Origin: Deltaproteobacteria bacterium
GTDB lineage: Bacteria; Desulfobacterota; Desulfarculia; JACQYL01
Assembly (NCBI GenBank): GCA_016208165.1
Contig: JACQYL010000034.1
Span: 1-51,014 of the forward strand
Length of the DNA stretch: 51,014 bases
Reading direction: 5' to 3'
Below are positions 9,111 through 18,296 of the stretch, one piece after another. The notes under the pieces were generated by a model. It did not search any database. It was not told the origin of the DNA and saw nothing but the letters and a program-made list of their open reading frames with translations. The translations under genes and the position numbers were made by a program. Every line of letters starts with the position of its first letter. Within the stretch, counting starts at the first letter, position 1.

Positions 9111-11690
9111 TTAGGGAAACGCGCGGATCAGATTCTTGAACGTATGTTCCGCGGCCTGATAGTCGTGTAAGCTCCGTAGGCGTTCAGCCTCCGACAACTC
9201 GCCGGCGATCCGCTGAAAAGAGGGATCTTCCTGCACTGCATCTTCCTCGAGCCGATGGTGATAATCCACGAAAGACATCAGGTTGAGGGCGCTCATTTCC
9301 TCTCGAACAGTGGCGAATGCTCGTGAACAATCCCAATCCTGATTCCGATCCAACAGAAGGAAGATGCTTTCACCGAGGGCCTTCATCTCGGGACGCGACT
9401 CGGGCAGGCGGGTCCAGGCTTCAACAACGGCGCGTACGTCTCTTTCCGAGAAATAGCTGCGCAGGAACTCGAAAGGATCGTGGTTCGGAAACTCGACGAT
9501 CAGATCCCTCACCTTCGGGTCGGCGTAACTGATGATCTGGGAAGCGTTCAACGCGTATTCGGGATACCCCTTGGGGACGCGATAATTATCCAGCATACCG
9601 AAGTGGCCTCGATCCAGGCCTTCTTCATTCCTCCAGTCGTACTGCTGATTGGCGATATCCTCGTTGGTGTATTTGTTGCCGATGTGTCCCATGATTCCGA
9701 TTTCAATGGCCACATTGATCGGATAGGGGCATACCACGTAGAAGATCAGCGATTCGATCAGCTGCGGGATGGTGGTGTAGGGGGTTGTTATGATCGTGTT
9801 ATTAAAGCAGAAAAACCCCATCCGCTTGGCGATACGGTTCAGCGGAATCACATGGGAATCCAGAGTGTAGCCTTTCTGGTTCTCATCAATGGTGCTCTGA
9901 GAAAGGCCGTCCGAGCCCACGTCCAGAGATTGGAAGTTGGCGGTCTTCAACCACGACAGCACCTCGAGATCCACGGTCTCGCTTCCGCGATAGAGCGTAC
10001 GAACACTGGTTATAGCTGAAAAGGTATAGAATCGTTGAAGCCCCAGCTCGTCCACCATCATTGAAAATGCTTTCACGCGGTCTCTGTTGATCAGGAAATC
10101 GTCGTCTTCTATGACGATCATGATCTTATCGTCCGGCTTGGGAATCCGAGCGTTGTCGGCCGCTGCTTTGCTTTCCTTCAGCAGGGCCGTTAACGCTTCC
10201 TGCGTGATCCCTTCCGGCCATTCCATGGCCAACCGGAGCAGCAGGAATTCGATCATGGCCAACGCGCTTCTTTTCGCATCCGGGAGTTCGACCGGATCGT
10301 TGTTCCAGGGAAGCGCCATTCGATAGCGCTTGCCGGACCATTTGTTGCAAAACCGGCAGTCATATGGACAGCCGCGGGAAGTCTGCCAGTAGTAGATGGT
10401 TTTTCTCTTGTCCGGTATGGGGAGGTGATATTTTTTCGGAACGAGGGTGTGATCCAGGTGGTGAACGATTCGAGTGTTCCCCCTTTGAATGATCACCCCT
10501 CCGGGCAACGCTTTTATAGCGTTGACCTGACTTCTCGAGAGCCCCGCCCCTCTCGGAGAACGCCCCAGGGCTTCGGCCACCAGAGGAAGCGCCTCGTCCG
10601 CATCGCCCTTTATGAGTACGTCAAAATCCGGTACGAGGGCGGCGCACTGTTCCGGTGTTTGAGAGCTGGATCCGCCGATAACGATCTGTGCTTCCGAAAA
10701 CCGTCGCCGAAGGTGTGAAATGACGTAACACGCCTCCTCGATCACCGCGTCCAACACGGATACGGCGAACACGTGCGGCGACTGTCCGGAGAACTCATCG
10801 AGGGCCGCAAACGTCTCCAGATAGTCTTCCATGTAATTGATGGAGCGAACATATGCCGCGGCGGCTTCGAATCCCCTCTGCTGAAGTCGATCACGCAGAA
10901 TAGTCACTCCGTAATCCGAAGCGAGCCCCAACGATAGCACGAGTACGCGCGGCAAGGCCGCACTTGACGCATCTTCCGATTCAACGGCCTCGGCTTCATC
11001 ACGGTCCGGCGCCGAGGAAATCGGACCCTGTTCCACCAATCTCCGAAGGCTTTCACGCTGTTTTTCCCGTTCCCAGGAAACTACTTCGTACGTCGCATCC
11101 AGCCGCCATTTCAGGGCTTTGTCCGGACCTTCCAGGAGAGACAGCCGCATCGGCGCATCGGCGAGATCCGGGTGGATGACCACGAACCCCGCCGGCTGCA
11201 GTCGAGGAACATCCATGAGCCCGCTCGGTTGAATCGCGCCGCTCCGGATGTGTTCATGAGTCGCGGCCAACGACTTCAGGAGCCGCAAACAGGCTCCGGG
11301 GGGCACATATGTGTTGACGCGGGCGCGAAACTCCCAACTGCCCGGAAATCCCAGGGAGTCGACGATGTAACCGCCTTTTCCGTCCGGAACCACGGCCTTG
11401 GACAGAAATCCCGCCTTACAATAACGGTTGGCCTCCAGGTCCTGGAGATCTCTGTTGATCCGCTCGGTGCGGTCCCACTGTAGCTGCAGACCGGAGTCCC
11501 AGGAATCACCCCGGCGCAGGGAACGAAGGACCGTGAGTGCATCCTCGTATCTTCCAAGCCGGGTGTACACGTCCGCCAGGTGAACGGCGGCCTTCTTACT
11601 GTTAGGATATGAACACAGCACTTCATCGAAGAATTGTAAGGCCTTGTGTAGCGGTCCTTGAACGCTGTATTTGATTCCTTCCTCCAACAT
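9111..11690 (-). CDS. TPR / B12-binding-like / radical SAM protein
   Basis: The protein has 859 residues. An N-terminal tetratricopeptide-like region (about 1-60) is followed by a unique segment and then a Rossmann-type cobalamin-binding-like domain (about 247-375; no DxHxxG motif, as in many B12-radical SAM proteins). The radical SAM core begins with SRGCPYDCRFC, giving C441, C445 and C448 for the [4Fe-4S] cluster. The end looks helical and TPR-like again (DYQAAEHTFKNLIRAFP). Members of this broad class methylate or rearrange unactivated carbons, but substrates cannot be predicted from sequence. It heads an operon with a MoxR ATPase and a VWA protein. The coding frame stops with TAA at 9111, where protein-like sequence continues in the -1 frame. 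Confidence 0.88.
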   Translation of the reverse strand: MLEEGIKYSVQGPLHKALQFFDEVLCSYPNSKKAAVHLADVYTRLGRYEDALTVLRSLRRGDSWDSGLQLQWDRTERINRDLQDLEANRYCKAGFLSKAVVPDGKGGYIVDSLGFPGSWEFRARVNTYVPPGACLRLLKSLAATHEHIRSGAIQPSGLMDVPRLQPAGFVVIHPDLADAPMRLSLLEGPDKALKWRLDATYEVVSWEREKQRESLRRLVEQGPISSAPDRDEAEAVESEDASSAALPRVLVLSLGLASDYGVTILRDRLQQRGFEAAAAYVRSINYMEDYLETFAALDEFSGQSPHVFAVSVLDAVIEEACYVISHLRRRFSEAQIVIGGSSSQTPEQCAALVPDFDVLIKGDADEALPLVAEALGRSPRGAGLSRSQVNAIKALPGGVIIQRGNTRIVHHLDHTLVPKKYHLPIPDKRKTIYYWQTSRGCPYDCRFCNKWSGKRYRMALPWNNDPVELPDAKRSALAMIEFLLLRLAMEWPEGITQEALTALLKESKAAADNARIPKPDDKIMIVIEDDDFLINRDRVKAFSMMVDELGLQRFYTFSAITSVRTLYRGSETVDLEVLSWLKTANFQSLDVGSDGLSQSTIDENQKGYTLDSHVIPLNRIAKRMGFFCFNNTIITTPYTTIPQLIESLIFYVVCPYPINVAIEIGIMGHIGNKYTNEDIANQQYDWRNEEGLDRGHFGMLDNYRVPKGYPEYALNASQIISYADPKVRDLIVEFPNHDPFEFLRSYFSERDVRAVVEAWTRLPESRPEMKALGESIFLLLDRNQDWDCSRAFATVREEMSALNLMSFVDYHHRLEEDAVQEDPSFQRIAGELSEAERLRSLHDYQAAEHTFKNLIRAFP

Positions 11691-12275
11691 ACGGATGTTT
11701 CCTTATCCGGGTGAATGTGGATGGATATACGGTCGTAACCCCTTTAGCGGGGATCCGTTGGAACAGAATGAGAGAGTTTATAATGGCGTACGGCGCCCTG
11801 CAAGTGGTTGGTCAAGCACCGGCCCGCTTCACATCTAATAGACTTCGGCTTTCGCGTTCTGAAACCGACCCCTCGTCCACAGAGCCTCGGGTTTCCATTC
11901 CAAGGCCCTGCGTCCGACGAGCGATGGGAGTTGCCTGAGCCTACTCGAATCTTTACGCGCCTGTCCGGCTTATTCGGATGTTACCGAGAGCGGAAAACAG
12001 GTCAACGGAACGCTCGCATCTTTCCGCACGGCTGGAATCTGACGAGGTCGCCGGACAGCTTCACGTCGCTCCTCTTGAAGACAACGGCCTGAAATGGCTC
12101 CGGCTTCCAGATAGGCCACGCGAAGCCACGGATGAACATCCGGCTGAAGCAAACCTCCACCCCTGGGTCTGCCAGAAGCAAGAGGCGCTCCAACCGGAAC
12201 CAAGAGGTTGATACAGCCGAAGCTGGTGGGCTGTCCGGATTTCGGTCTATGGGCCTGATGTTGTCCCTTTACGGA
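11691..12275. other. Intergenic, about 585 bp, no gene seen
   Basis: This lies between the ThDP enzyme's stop and the radical SAM gene's start, both on the minus strand, so it should hold the radical SAM operon promoter. Short open frames exist on both strands but none has a ribosome site or protein-like composition. I see no clear promoter or terminator. Confidence 0.3.
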
Positions 12276-14249
12276 TTATCTTTTTTTCCGTTTAGCAAAG
12301 GCTTCATCCGGCCAAGTGGGGGCGAAACCTCGGTACGTTGGATCGCACAGACCCAGATCCATGATCGTCTTCCTGCCTTCTTCCGGGAGGTCTTCCCATT
12401 CCAGGAAGCCACAGCAGTTGGTGAGGAAGGTCGCCCAGATCTCATTCATCGTTCGGCCTTCCACGTGGACTTCGATGAAGGCGGGCTTGGATTTGTCGCG
12501 CACGAAATCCAAAGCGCGCTTCAGCGCCGGTTTATACTCGCCGTCTTTTACCACAAATTCCGTGTGGCAGCCGAACTCCGCCATCATTTTGTCGTAGCGG
12601 ATTCCGGGAAGAGTGGACCAGGAGTCCAGCATTTCGTTGCCGGTGGGAGAACAGGCCTTGGACCAGAAAAGCTTCCATCCTCCGGCCACCATGGTGTCGT
12701 TGTTCTCATGGATGAATACGCAGGGGATGTCCCATCGGGCGCAGGTCTCGATGTCCATTCCGCCGGCGCCCAACCCTCCGTCACCGATGAGACAGACGAG
12801 CGGAATGGACCTGTTGGTGGCCAGCGCACCACCGATGGCCATTCCAGGGCCGTGTCCGATTCCGATGGTATCACTGGCGTCCAGCACCCGGCCGGCCGTC
12901 CGGCATCGGTTGTGGTCCGTGTAGTACGAAGAAGCGGTGAAACCGTCAATCACGGAAATGACCTCGTCGTTCAGCTCTTCATGAATCACTTCGTACGTCA
13001 GACGACCGATGAGGTCCGGGTGCACCGGCGTGATACCTTTCATCTTCTCGATACGTTCCGCCACCTTTTTCTCATAATAGTCCTTGCTGTCTACAATGTA
13101 CTTTCTCCACTCGTTCCATTTGTCCGGCGGGCGCTTGATGCCCAGGTCCTTTACGCACTCGATCATCTGCTTCAGCAGGGCCTTGATGTTGCCGATGAGT
13201 TCGAAGTCGGTGCCGAGCATGAGATCCACGTTCTCGCGACATGTTTGCGCCTGGATGTAGCGGGTGGCCTCTCCCCAGAAGGGCGGGTAACCATGCATTT
13301 CCAGGTAGCCCACGCGGAGGCCCAGAACCATGGCCCGGTCGCAGGCTCGCAAGAAGCGTCCTCTGGCGCGACCGCCGCAGTTCAGAGGATTGTACTCGTC
13401 GATGGCGCCTCTGGCCATTCTTCTGGTATGGCAAGGTATTCCCGTCAGTTCCACCAGTTCGCGCAGCTCTTCCTGGGCGTGGTCATACCAGACGCTCTCG
13501 CCGGCGATGATGCCGGGTTTCCCTCCCTCGAGCAGCCAGCGCACGGCCTGTTCCACCAACGCCGGGTCTTCATGCGTCATTTTGGGTTCGGTTCGCAGCA
13601 GGTTTCCGGGTCCATACAGATAAAAGGCCTCGATCAGGGGAACCCGGGACTTTTCATAGCTGGTGTCCCATGGAATCGAGATGGCGGTGGGCCCCATGGG
13701 CGGCGTCATGGCCAGCCGGTACATGCGCTTGAATTCCGAGAGCATGGATCTGGGACTGGTAATCCGGGTCGTCTTTTTGGTGATACCCTGAAACACTTTT
13801 TCCGCCTGGACAAGACCTTGGGCGAAGTACACATTGTCGGTCCATGCCGGGTGCTCGCCGCCGATGACGAGTATGGGAGACTGGGCCGCCATGGCCTGCG
13901 CCAGACCTGACGTGCAGTTGGTCAAACCCGTGGAGGGTCCGATGATCGTAGGCGCCGTGCGCCGCGTCATCCGCGCGTAAGCGTCCGCGGCAAAGGTGGC
14001 GCTCTGTTCGTGGCGTACGTGCACGCGCTTGATGCCCGCCTTCATAAAGAGACCTTCCATCGGGAATTCCGCGCCCGCCGTTATTCCGAATATGTACTCC
14101 GTGCCCTCCTGTTTGGCCATGTCGGCCATCATCGCGATAACGTGAGTTTCCTTTAGATACGCCTCGGGCAGTTCTTCACACTCGAACTCAGCGCCCGGCT
14201 TGAGCTGGTCCACGATCATACAGTCTTTTTCCGGTCCGGATGGTTGCAT
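12276..14249 (-). CDS. Thiamine diphosphate-dependent enzyme (oxalyl-CoA decarboxylase / acetolactate synthase superfamily)
   Basis: The 657-residue protein has the three-domain layout of this superfamily. The N-terminal pyrimidine-binding domain carries the cofactor-activating glutamate in VRHEQSATFAADAYARM (E81). The C-terminal domain has the ThDP/Mg motif starting GDGGLGAGGMD (G489-D490-G491) and ending HENND (N516, N517). A long lysine-rich insertion (about 365-405) sits between the central and C-terminal domains. The reaction cannot be fixed: decarboxylation or carboligation of a 2-oxoacid or a 2-hydroxyacyl-CoA is most likely given the acyl-CoA genes beside it. The first ATG at 14249 has GAGAGGG upstream; an internal ATG 10 codons later is possible. 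It follows an SDR gene at 190 bases. Confidence 0.85.
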   Translation of the reverse strand: MQPSGPEKDCMIVDQLKPGAEFECEELPEAYLKETHVIAMMADMAKQEGTEYIFGITAGAEFPMEGLFMKAGIKRVHVRHEQSATFAADAYARMTRRTAPTIIGPSTGLTNCTSGLAQAMAAQSPILVIGGEHPAWTDNVYFAQGLVQAEKVFQGITKKTTRITSPRSMLSEFKRMYRLAMTPPMGPTAISIPWDTSYEKSRVPLIEAFYLYGPGNLLRTEPKMTHEDPALVEQAVRWLLEGGKPGIIAGESVWYDHAQEELRELVELTGIPCHTRRMARGAIDEYNPLNCGGRARGRFLRACDRAMVLGLRVGYLEMHGYPPFWGEATRYIQAQTCRENVDLMLGTDFELIGNIKALLKQMIECVKDLGIKRPPDKWNEWRKYIVDSKDYYEKKVAERIEKMKGITPVHPDLIGRLTYEVIHEELNDEVISVIDGFTASSYYTDHNRCRTAGRVLDASDTIGIGHGPGMAIGGALATNRSIPLVCLIGDGGLGAGGMDIETCARWDIPCVFIHENNDTMVAGGWKLFWSKACSPTGNEMLDSWSTLPGIRYDKMMAEFGCHTEFVVKDGEYKPALKRALDFVRDKSKPAFIEVHVEGRTMNEIWATFLTNCCGFLEWEDLPEEGRKTIMDLGLCDPTYRGFAPTWPDEAFAKRKKR

Positions 14250-14439
14250 CTTGGTGTCCCTCTCTTTTTGATGGATAGATCCTTTTTCCGGAGAATTCTC
14301 CGACGACTAAATCCGTCTTCACTTCTGAATGTAGGATACTCTGAGCGTCGACCTCCTTTCTTTAATATTGGAATCCAACATCACCTGTTTACCTAAACGA
14401 AAAGACGTTTTCACGGGATGGTGTTCATTATTAGAAGTA

Positions 14440-15207
14440 TTACTTGGGAGCCAAGCGCAGAGCTCCGTCGAGGCGCAACGTTGCCCCGTTCAGCATGGCG
14501 TTCTCGATGATTTGTCGAACCAGTTGGGCGAATTCCGCAGCTTTTCCCATTCGCCTCGGAAACAGACAGGTGGCGATAAGCGATTGTCGAACGGGGTCCG
14601 GCATCCCCCCAAGCATGGGAGTGTCGAACAGTCCCGGCGCGATGGTCACGTTGCGGATACCATAACTCGCGAACTCCCGGGCAATGGGAAGTGTCATTCC
14701 AACCACGCCCGCCTTCGAAGCGCTGTAGGCCGCCTGACCGATTTGACCTTCGAAAGCCGCGCCCGATGCCGTATTGATAACGACACCCCTTTCTCCGTCT
14801 TCGTTGGGTTCGTTCTTCATCATCTGTTCAGCGGCCAGCCGTATAACGTTCATGGTGCCGATCAGGTTGATTCTCACCACCATTTCGAAGCCCTGAATAC
14901 TGAGCGGCCCTTTTTTCCCGAGTACTTTTGCCGGCGTTGCCACTCCGGCGCAGTTAACCGCTACGTGTATGGCTCCGAAACGTACCATGGTCTCGTTTAT
15001 GGCAGCCTGGACCGACCCCTCACCGGTTACATCCGTTTTGCAGAAGATGCAGTCATTGCCGAATTCCGCTGCAAGGTCGGATCCCTTTCCCTCCGCCAGG
15101 TCGAGTATGGCGGCCTTGGCGCCGGCTCCAACGAGGTTCCGTACGCAGGCCTCACCCAGCCCGGACGCGCCTCCGGTAACAATGGCTACACACCCGTTGA
15201 CTTCCAT
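14440..15207 (-). CDS. SDR-family 3-hydroxyacyl-CoA dehydrogenase, type-2 (HSD17B10-like)
   Basis: This 255-residue short-chain dehydrogenase has VTGGASGLGEA for NAD binding, the D38-like acidic residue in ILDL that favours NAD over NADP, NCAG, and the catalytic S/YSASK set (INTASGAAF, then AAYSASKAG). The C-terminal LFPRRMGKAAEFAQLV block is typical of human type-2 3-hydroxyacyl-CoA dehydrogenase and its bacterial relatives, which oxidise 3-hydroxyacyl-CoA intermediates. The gene sits in the same direction as the enoyl-CoA hydratase upstream, which makes a hydration-oxidation pair. A GGAGAAGAG site precedes the ATG. Confidence 0.92.
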   Translation of the reverse strand: MEVNGCVAIVTGGASGLGEACVRNLVGAGAKAAILDLAEGKGSDLAAEFGNDCIFCKTDVTGEGSVQAAINETMVRFGAIHVAVNCAGVATPAKVLGKKGPLSIQGFEMVVRINLIGTMNVIRLAAEQMMKNEPNEDGERGVVINTASGAAFEGQIGQAAYSASKAGVVGMTLPIAREFASYGIRNVTIAPGLFDTPMLGGMPDPVRQSLIATCLFPRRMGKAAEFAQLVRQIIENAMLNGATLRLDGALRLAPK

Positions 15208-15371
15208 GCTTCTCTTCTCCCCCAGTACCTCTCAGACCGGTATGCCCGGTAAGGAGGCGGCTTTGCGACGGCCTGTTCCCGGCCATCGCCGTTCAAGTGC
15301 GTTTGCTCGCTCCGTTTTTCCTCTGGACGGCCGGTTGTGTAAGCCTGCCATATCTCCGACTCGGGAAGCGG

Positions 15372-16154
15372 CTATTTCCCCGCAAACGTAGGGCGCCGTT
15401 TCTCGCTGAATGCCCGAATTCCCTCTTTCGTGTCATCCGTATGAACGAAGAGGTAGGCAATCCCGTCGAGTTCCTGAGCCAAGCCTTCCGCAAGACTTTC
15501 CTCGCCGGGCGCCCGCAGGCATCTTTTGATCCGCGCGATGGCCTGAGTGGCTCCCCGGGCAAGTTCCTCAGCCAGTTTAACAGCCTCGGGAAGAAGCTGG
15601 TCCTGAGGGAACACTTTATCTACGAGCCCGATGGAAAGGGCCTCGGGTCCCTGCAAGGTGTTCCCCCGGAAAAGAAGCTCGGTCGCTTTGCCGCGCCCGA
15701 TAAGGCGCGGCAGCCGTTGTGTTCCGCCGGCGCCCGGCAGCAACCCAAGAGTAACCTCGGGAACCCCGATCAAGGCCTTGGAATCCGCCATGTACCGGAA
15801 GTCACAGCTGAGGGCCAGTTCGCATCCCCCACCCAGGGCATGACCGCTCAAAACCGCTATGGTGGGCTTGGGTAATCCTTCAACGCGGTTGCAGATTTTC
15901 TGAGCGTTCGCGATATATTCACGAAATTCCTGCTCGTTGAGGCCTAACAAATACTTGAGGTCCGCGCCGGCCATAAAGATCTTGGGCACACTGCTTTTGA
16001 TCAGTACGGCCCGGCAACCCGCATCGTTTCCGACCGCTTGCACGGCCGCATCGAATTCCTGCAGCAGTTGCACGCTCATGGCGTTGGCAGGCGGAGAATT
16101 CAGGGAGATGTAGGCGACTCCGTTTTGCTTTTCCCACGTCACCAGCTCAGACAT
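15372..16154 (-). CDS. Enoyl-CoA hydratase/isomerase family protein
   Basis: The crotonase fold is clear: oxyanion-hole segments KIFMAGADLKYL and SGHALGGGCELALSCDFR, and the acidic residues in GVPEVTLGLLPGAGGTQRL. The length, 260 residues, is normal for the family. The start is the ATG at 16154 with AGAGGAGG upstream. The open frame continues further upstream, but that part is the remnant of another gene (see the next entry). It probably hydrates an unsaturated acyl-CoA that the neighbouring SDR then oxidises. Confidence 0.93.
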   Translation of the reverse strand: MSELVTWEKQNGVAYISLNSPPANAMSVQLLQEFDAAVQAVGNDAGCRAVLIKSSVPKIFMAGADLKYLLGLNEQEFREYIANAQKICNRVEGLPKPTIAVLSGHALGGGCELALSCDFRYMADSKALIGVPEVTLGLLPGAGGTQRLPRLIGRGKATELLFRGNTLQGPEALSIGLVDKVFPQDQLLPEAVKLAEELARGATQAIARIKRCLRAPGEESLAEGLAQELDGIAYLFVHTDDTKEGIRAFSEKRRPTFAGK

Positions 16155-16379
16155 GTTCGATCCTCCTCTCTGATGGTCAGTCGACTTATCGAGCCAACCA
16201 GGCCGCTCCCAGCGATCCGGTGAACGGGGCTGAGGCGGAACAAAAGCCTCGAGTCCGGCCCTTTTTTCCAGCCGACGCACGACTCCCAAGTTCTGGGCTA
16301 TGCCGCCCGTTATGACGAAATCCTTTTTCAGACCCATGGCCTTGTTCAGCTTGAACACGCGCCCGGCCACGGAATCATT
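16155..16379 (-). pseudogene. C-terminal stump of a 2-hydroxyacyl-CoA dehydratase / benzoyl-CoA reductase-type ATPase
   Basis: In the frame of the enoyl-CoA hydratase and directly upstream of it, residues NDSVAGRVFKLNKAMGLKKD and then FVITGGIAQNLGVVRRLEKR match the C-terminal part of the BadF/BadG/BcrA/HgdC ATPase family (usual form VFTGGVAKNxGVV). No start codon, no ATP-binding half and no usual AIGAA end are present. An in-frame stop lies at 16437-16439 and the reading is not family-like above about 16380. I read it as a deletion relic that now forms a read-through leader to the hydratase gene. Confidence 0.65.
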
Positions 16380-16937
16380 GGCGCGTTTTGAAAAGAAACA
16401 CGATCGCTTAAACTCGCGATAAAAATAGTTTGAGGATCAAAATTGAGTTCGATAGAAACTTCATAGACCTTGCTTTCGTCTCGAGAAAGGCCCTCCGAGC
16501 CTTTGGAGAACCCATTCAAGAGCCGTGCCGATGGGGTTAACTTATTGACTTTACAGCTAAAATAAGGCACTAGGTTTCCCGTGACACCCAAATCGCGAGG
16601 TAAGACCGAAAAGGTGGGCCGAATTGAACCACTTTTGAACGTAACAGCGAGGGCTCGGCGGCTCGGCGGGCATTCAGCCGCAGGAAAAAGGGTGGGCCGT
16701 TTCGACCCATGGGATTGGTTCAGAATGACCCGGTTGAAAGGCAATCGCTCGATGGAGCCTCCCGGAGAACAAACGGCTGTTTCATCCGAAAACAGTCCTT
16801 ATTCTCTTCTGCTGAGGAAAACATTGGAGGAATTTCCCTCGGACGCCTCTAAATTCCCTAAGGCTCTTCAAAGCTCTGTCACACCACCCAAAGAACCCTT
16901 CGCCAAAGTGTGCACCGGAGTATGGGAACGCTTCGCC
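16380..16937. other. Intergenic, about 560 bp, no gene supported
   Basis: Open frames exist on both strands (plus 16581-16985; minus 16346-16744), but neither has a ribosome site or recognisable domain. Two similar short segments, GGTGGGCCGAATTGAACC near 16612 and GGTGGGCCGTTTCGACCC near 16690, may be a degenerate direct repeat. Confidence 0.3.
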
Positions 16938-18296
16938 TCAGTTTTTCCCGAGTTTCCGTCTGAGACGATTTCTCGTAATGCCTAAATGACGGCAGGCAAG
17001 GCTCTTGTTGCCCCCCGTGTATTCCAGCACTTTCTGAATATATATGGTCTCCAACTGGTCCAAGGGGAGAATATGGCCTTCGGCCAGTGGGAATGGAAGA
17101 TCGCCCGGGTTCTCGGGACTCTTTACAGCTCCGCGAATTTCAGGCGGCAGGTCGGCAGCAAGAATCCATTGCCCTTCCGCCAGGATGATGGATCGTTCGA
17201 TGACGTTTTTCAGCTCCCGAACGTTTCCCTTCCAGGTATAGTTTTCGAGAGCGTCCATGGCTTCCGAAGAAAACCCTTGAATACTCTTACCGAATTCACG
17301 GTTGAAGGTCTCCATGATATGCTTCGCCAGGAGGGGAATGTCTTCCTTTCGTTCTCTAAGAGGCGGAATGAATATGGGAAAAACATGAAGGCGATAATAT
17401 AGATCCTCCCTGAAGGTTCCATTTTCCAGCCCTTTTTCGAGATTCCTGTTGGTGGCCGCCACCACGCGCACATTCACCCGTACCGGTTTAACGCCCCCCA
17501 CCCGATAGTATTCCTGTTCCTGTAAAAATCTCAGGAGCTTAACCTGGGTTCCGGGAGAGATGTCTCCAACCTCATCCAGAAAAATGGTGCCGCCTTCCGC
17601 GGATTCTATAAAACCGATCTTACGCTTGGTTGCACCCGTGAAAGCGCCTTTTTCATACCCGAAAAGTTCGCTTTCCAGGAGGCTTTCCGGCAGTGAAGCA
17701 CAATTTACCGGGACAAAAGGCATGTCCCGTCTGGAGCTGTTGTAGTGAATGGCCCTGCACAACAATTCCTTCCCGGTTCCGCTCTCCCCCCGAACGATCA
17801 CCGTCGAGTTCTCCGTCTGGGCCACTTTCAAGGCTTCCTCACAAGCCTTCTTCATGGCAATGCCCTGGGTCACGATCTTCCCGAATTCGTATTTTCTCGC
17901 GGTGCTGTCCTTGATGCTTCTCAATTCCTCTTTCAGGCGAAACAGCTCGGTGGTTTTCTGTACAGTAAAAGAAAGCTCCTCTATATCAAAAGGTTTGGTG
18001 ATATAGTCCTGTGCTCCTTGTTTGATGGCTTCCACCGCGGATCTGATTCCCCCATAAGCCGTGATGAGAATCACCAGGGCCTCCGGGTTGACTTCCCGGA
18101 TCTCGTGCAATACGTCCAGACCGTTACCATCGGGCAGACGTACGTCCAACAATACGAGTTCCGGGACATATTCCCTGTACGCCTCGATGGCCTTGCGGGC
18201 GCTCTCTGCGAGATATACCTGATACCCCTCCCGCTGAAAGTGCTTCTTCAGCGAATCCCGAAGGAGTTTCTCGTCGTCTACAATCAGCAATTTCAT
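16938..18296 (-). CDS. NtrC-family sigma-54-dependent response regulator
   Basis: The protein has 452 residues. The receiver domain carries D7, D8 and the phosphoacceptor D51 (LLDVRLPDGNG). The AAA+ domain has Walker A GESGTGKE, the sigma-54 contact loop GAFTGA and Walker B GTIFLDEVGD. The C-terminal Fis-type helix-turn-helix ends CRHLGITRNRLRRKLGKN. I place the start at ATG 18296, which overlaps the stop of the kinase gene as ATGA and begins exactly at the receiver domain; a longer start would add 13 non-family residues. It activates sigma-54 promoters when phosphorylated by the neighbouring kinase. Its targets are not known, but a near-consensus sigma-54 promoter occurs at 41980. Confidence 0.95.
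   Translation of the reverse strand: MKLLIVDDEKLLRDSLKKHFQREGYQVYLAESARKAIEAYREYVPELVLLDVRLPDGNGLDVLHEIREVNPEALVILITAYGGIRSAVEAIKQGAQDYITKPFDIEELSFTVQKTTELFRLKEELRSIKDSTARKYEFGKIVTQGIAMKKACEEALKVAQTENSTVIVRGESGTGKELLCRAIHYNSSRRDMPFVPVNCASLPESLLESELFGYEKGAFTGATKRKIGFIESAEGGTIFLDEVGDISPGTQVKLLRFLQEQEYYRVGGVKPVRVNVRVVAATNRNLEKGLENGTFREDLYYRLHVFPIFIPPLRERKEDIPLLAKHIMETFNREFGKSIQGFSSEAMDALENYTWKGNVRELKNVIERSIILAEGQWILAADLPPEIRGAVKSPENPGDLPFPLAEGHILPLDQLETIYIQKVLEYTGGNKSLACRHLGITRNRLRRKLGKN

Noticed and set aside
9111-9120. Programmed -1 frameshift joining the radical SAM gene to the next frame
   Set aside because: The local GCG-TTT-CCC-TAA is not a proper slippery heptamer and no downstream pseudoknot is obvious; an indel is more likely.
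12132-13910. Long plus-strand open frame of 592 codons
   Set aside because: It is antisense to the ThDP enzyme, whose motifs are unmistakable; the open frame is a by-product of GC-rich codon use.
16437-16439. TGA upstream of the dehydratase-ATPase remnant as a possible Sec codon
   Set aside because: The sequence before it has no family similarity and lacks the ATP-binding half, so this is a truncated relic.
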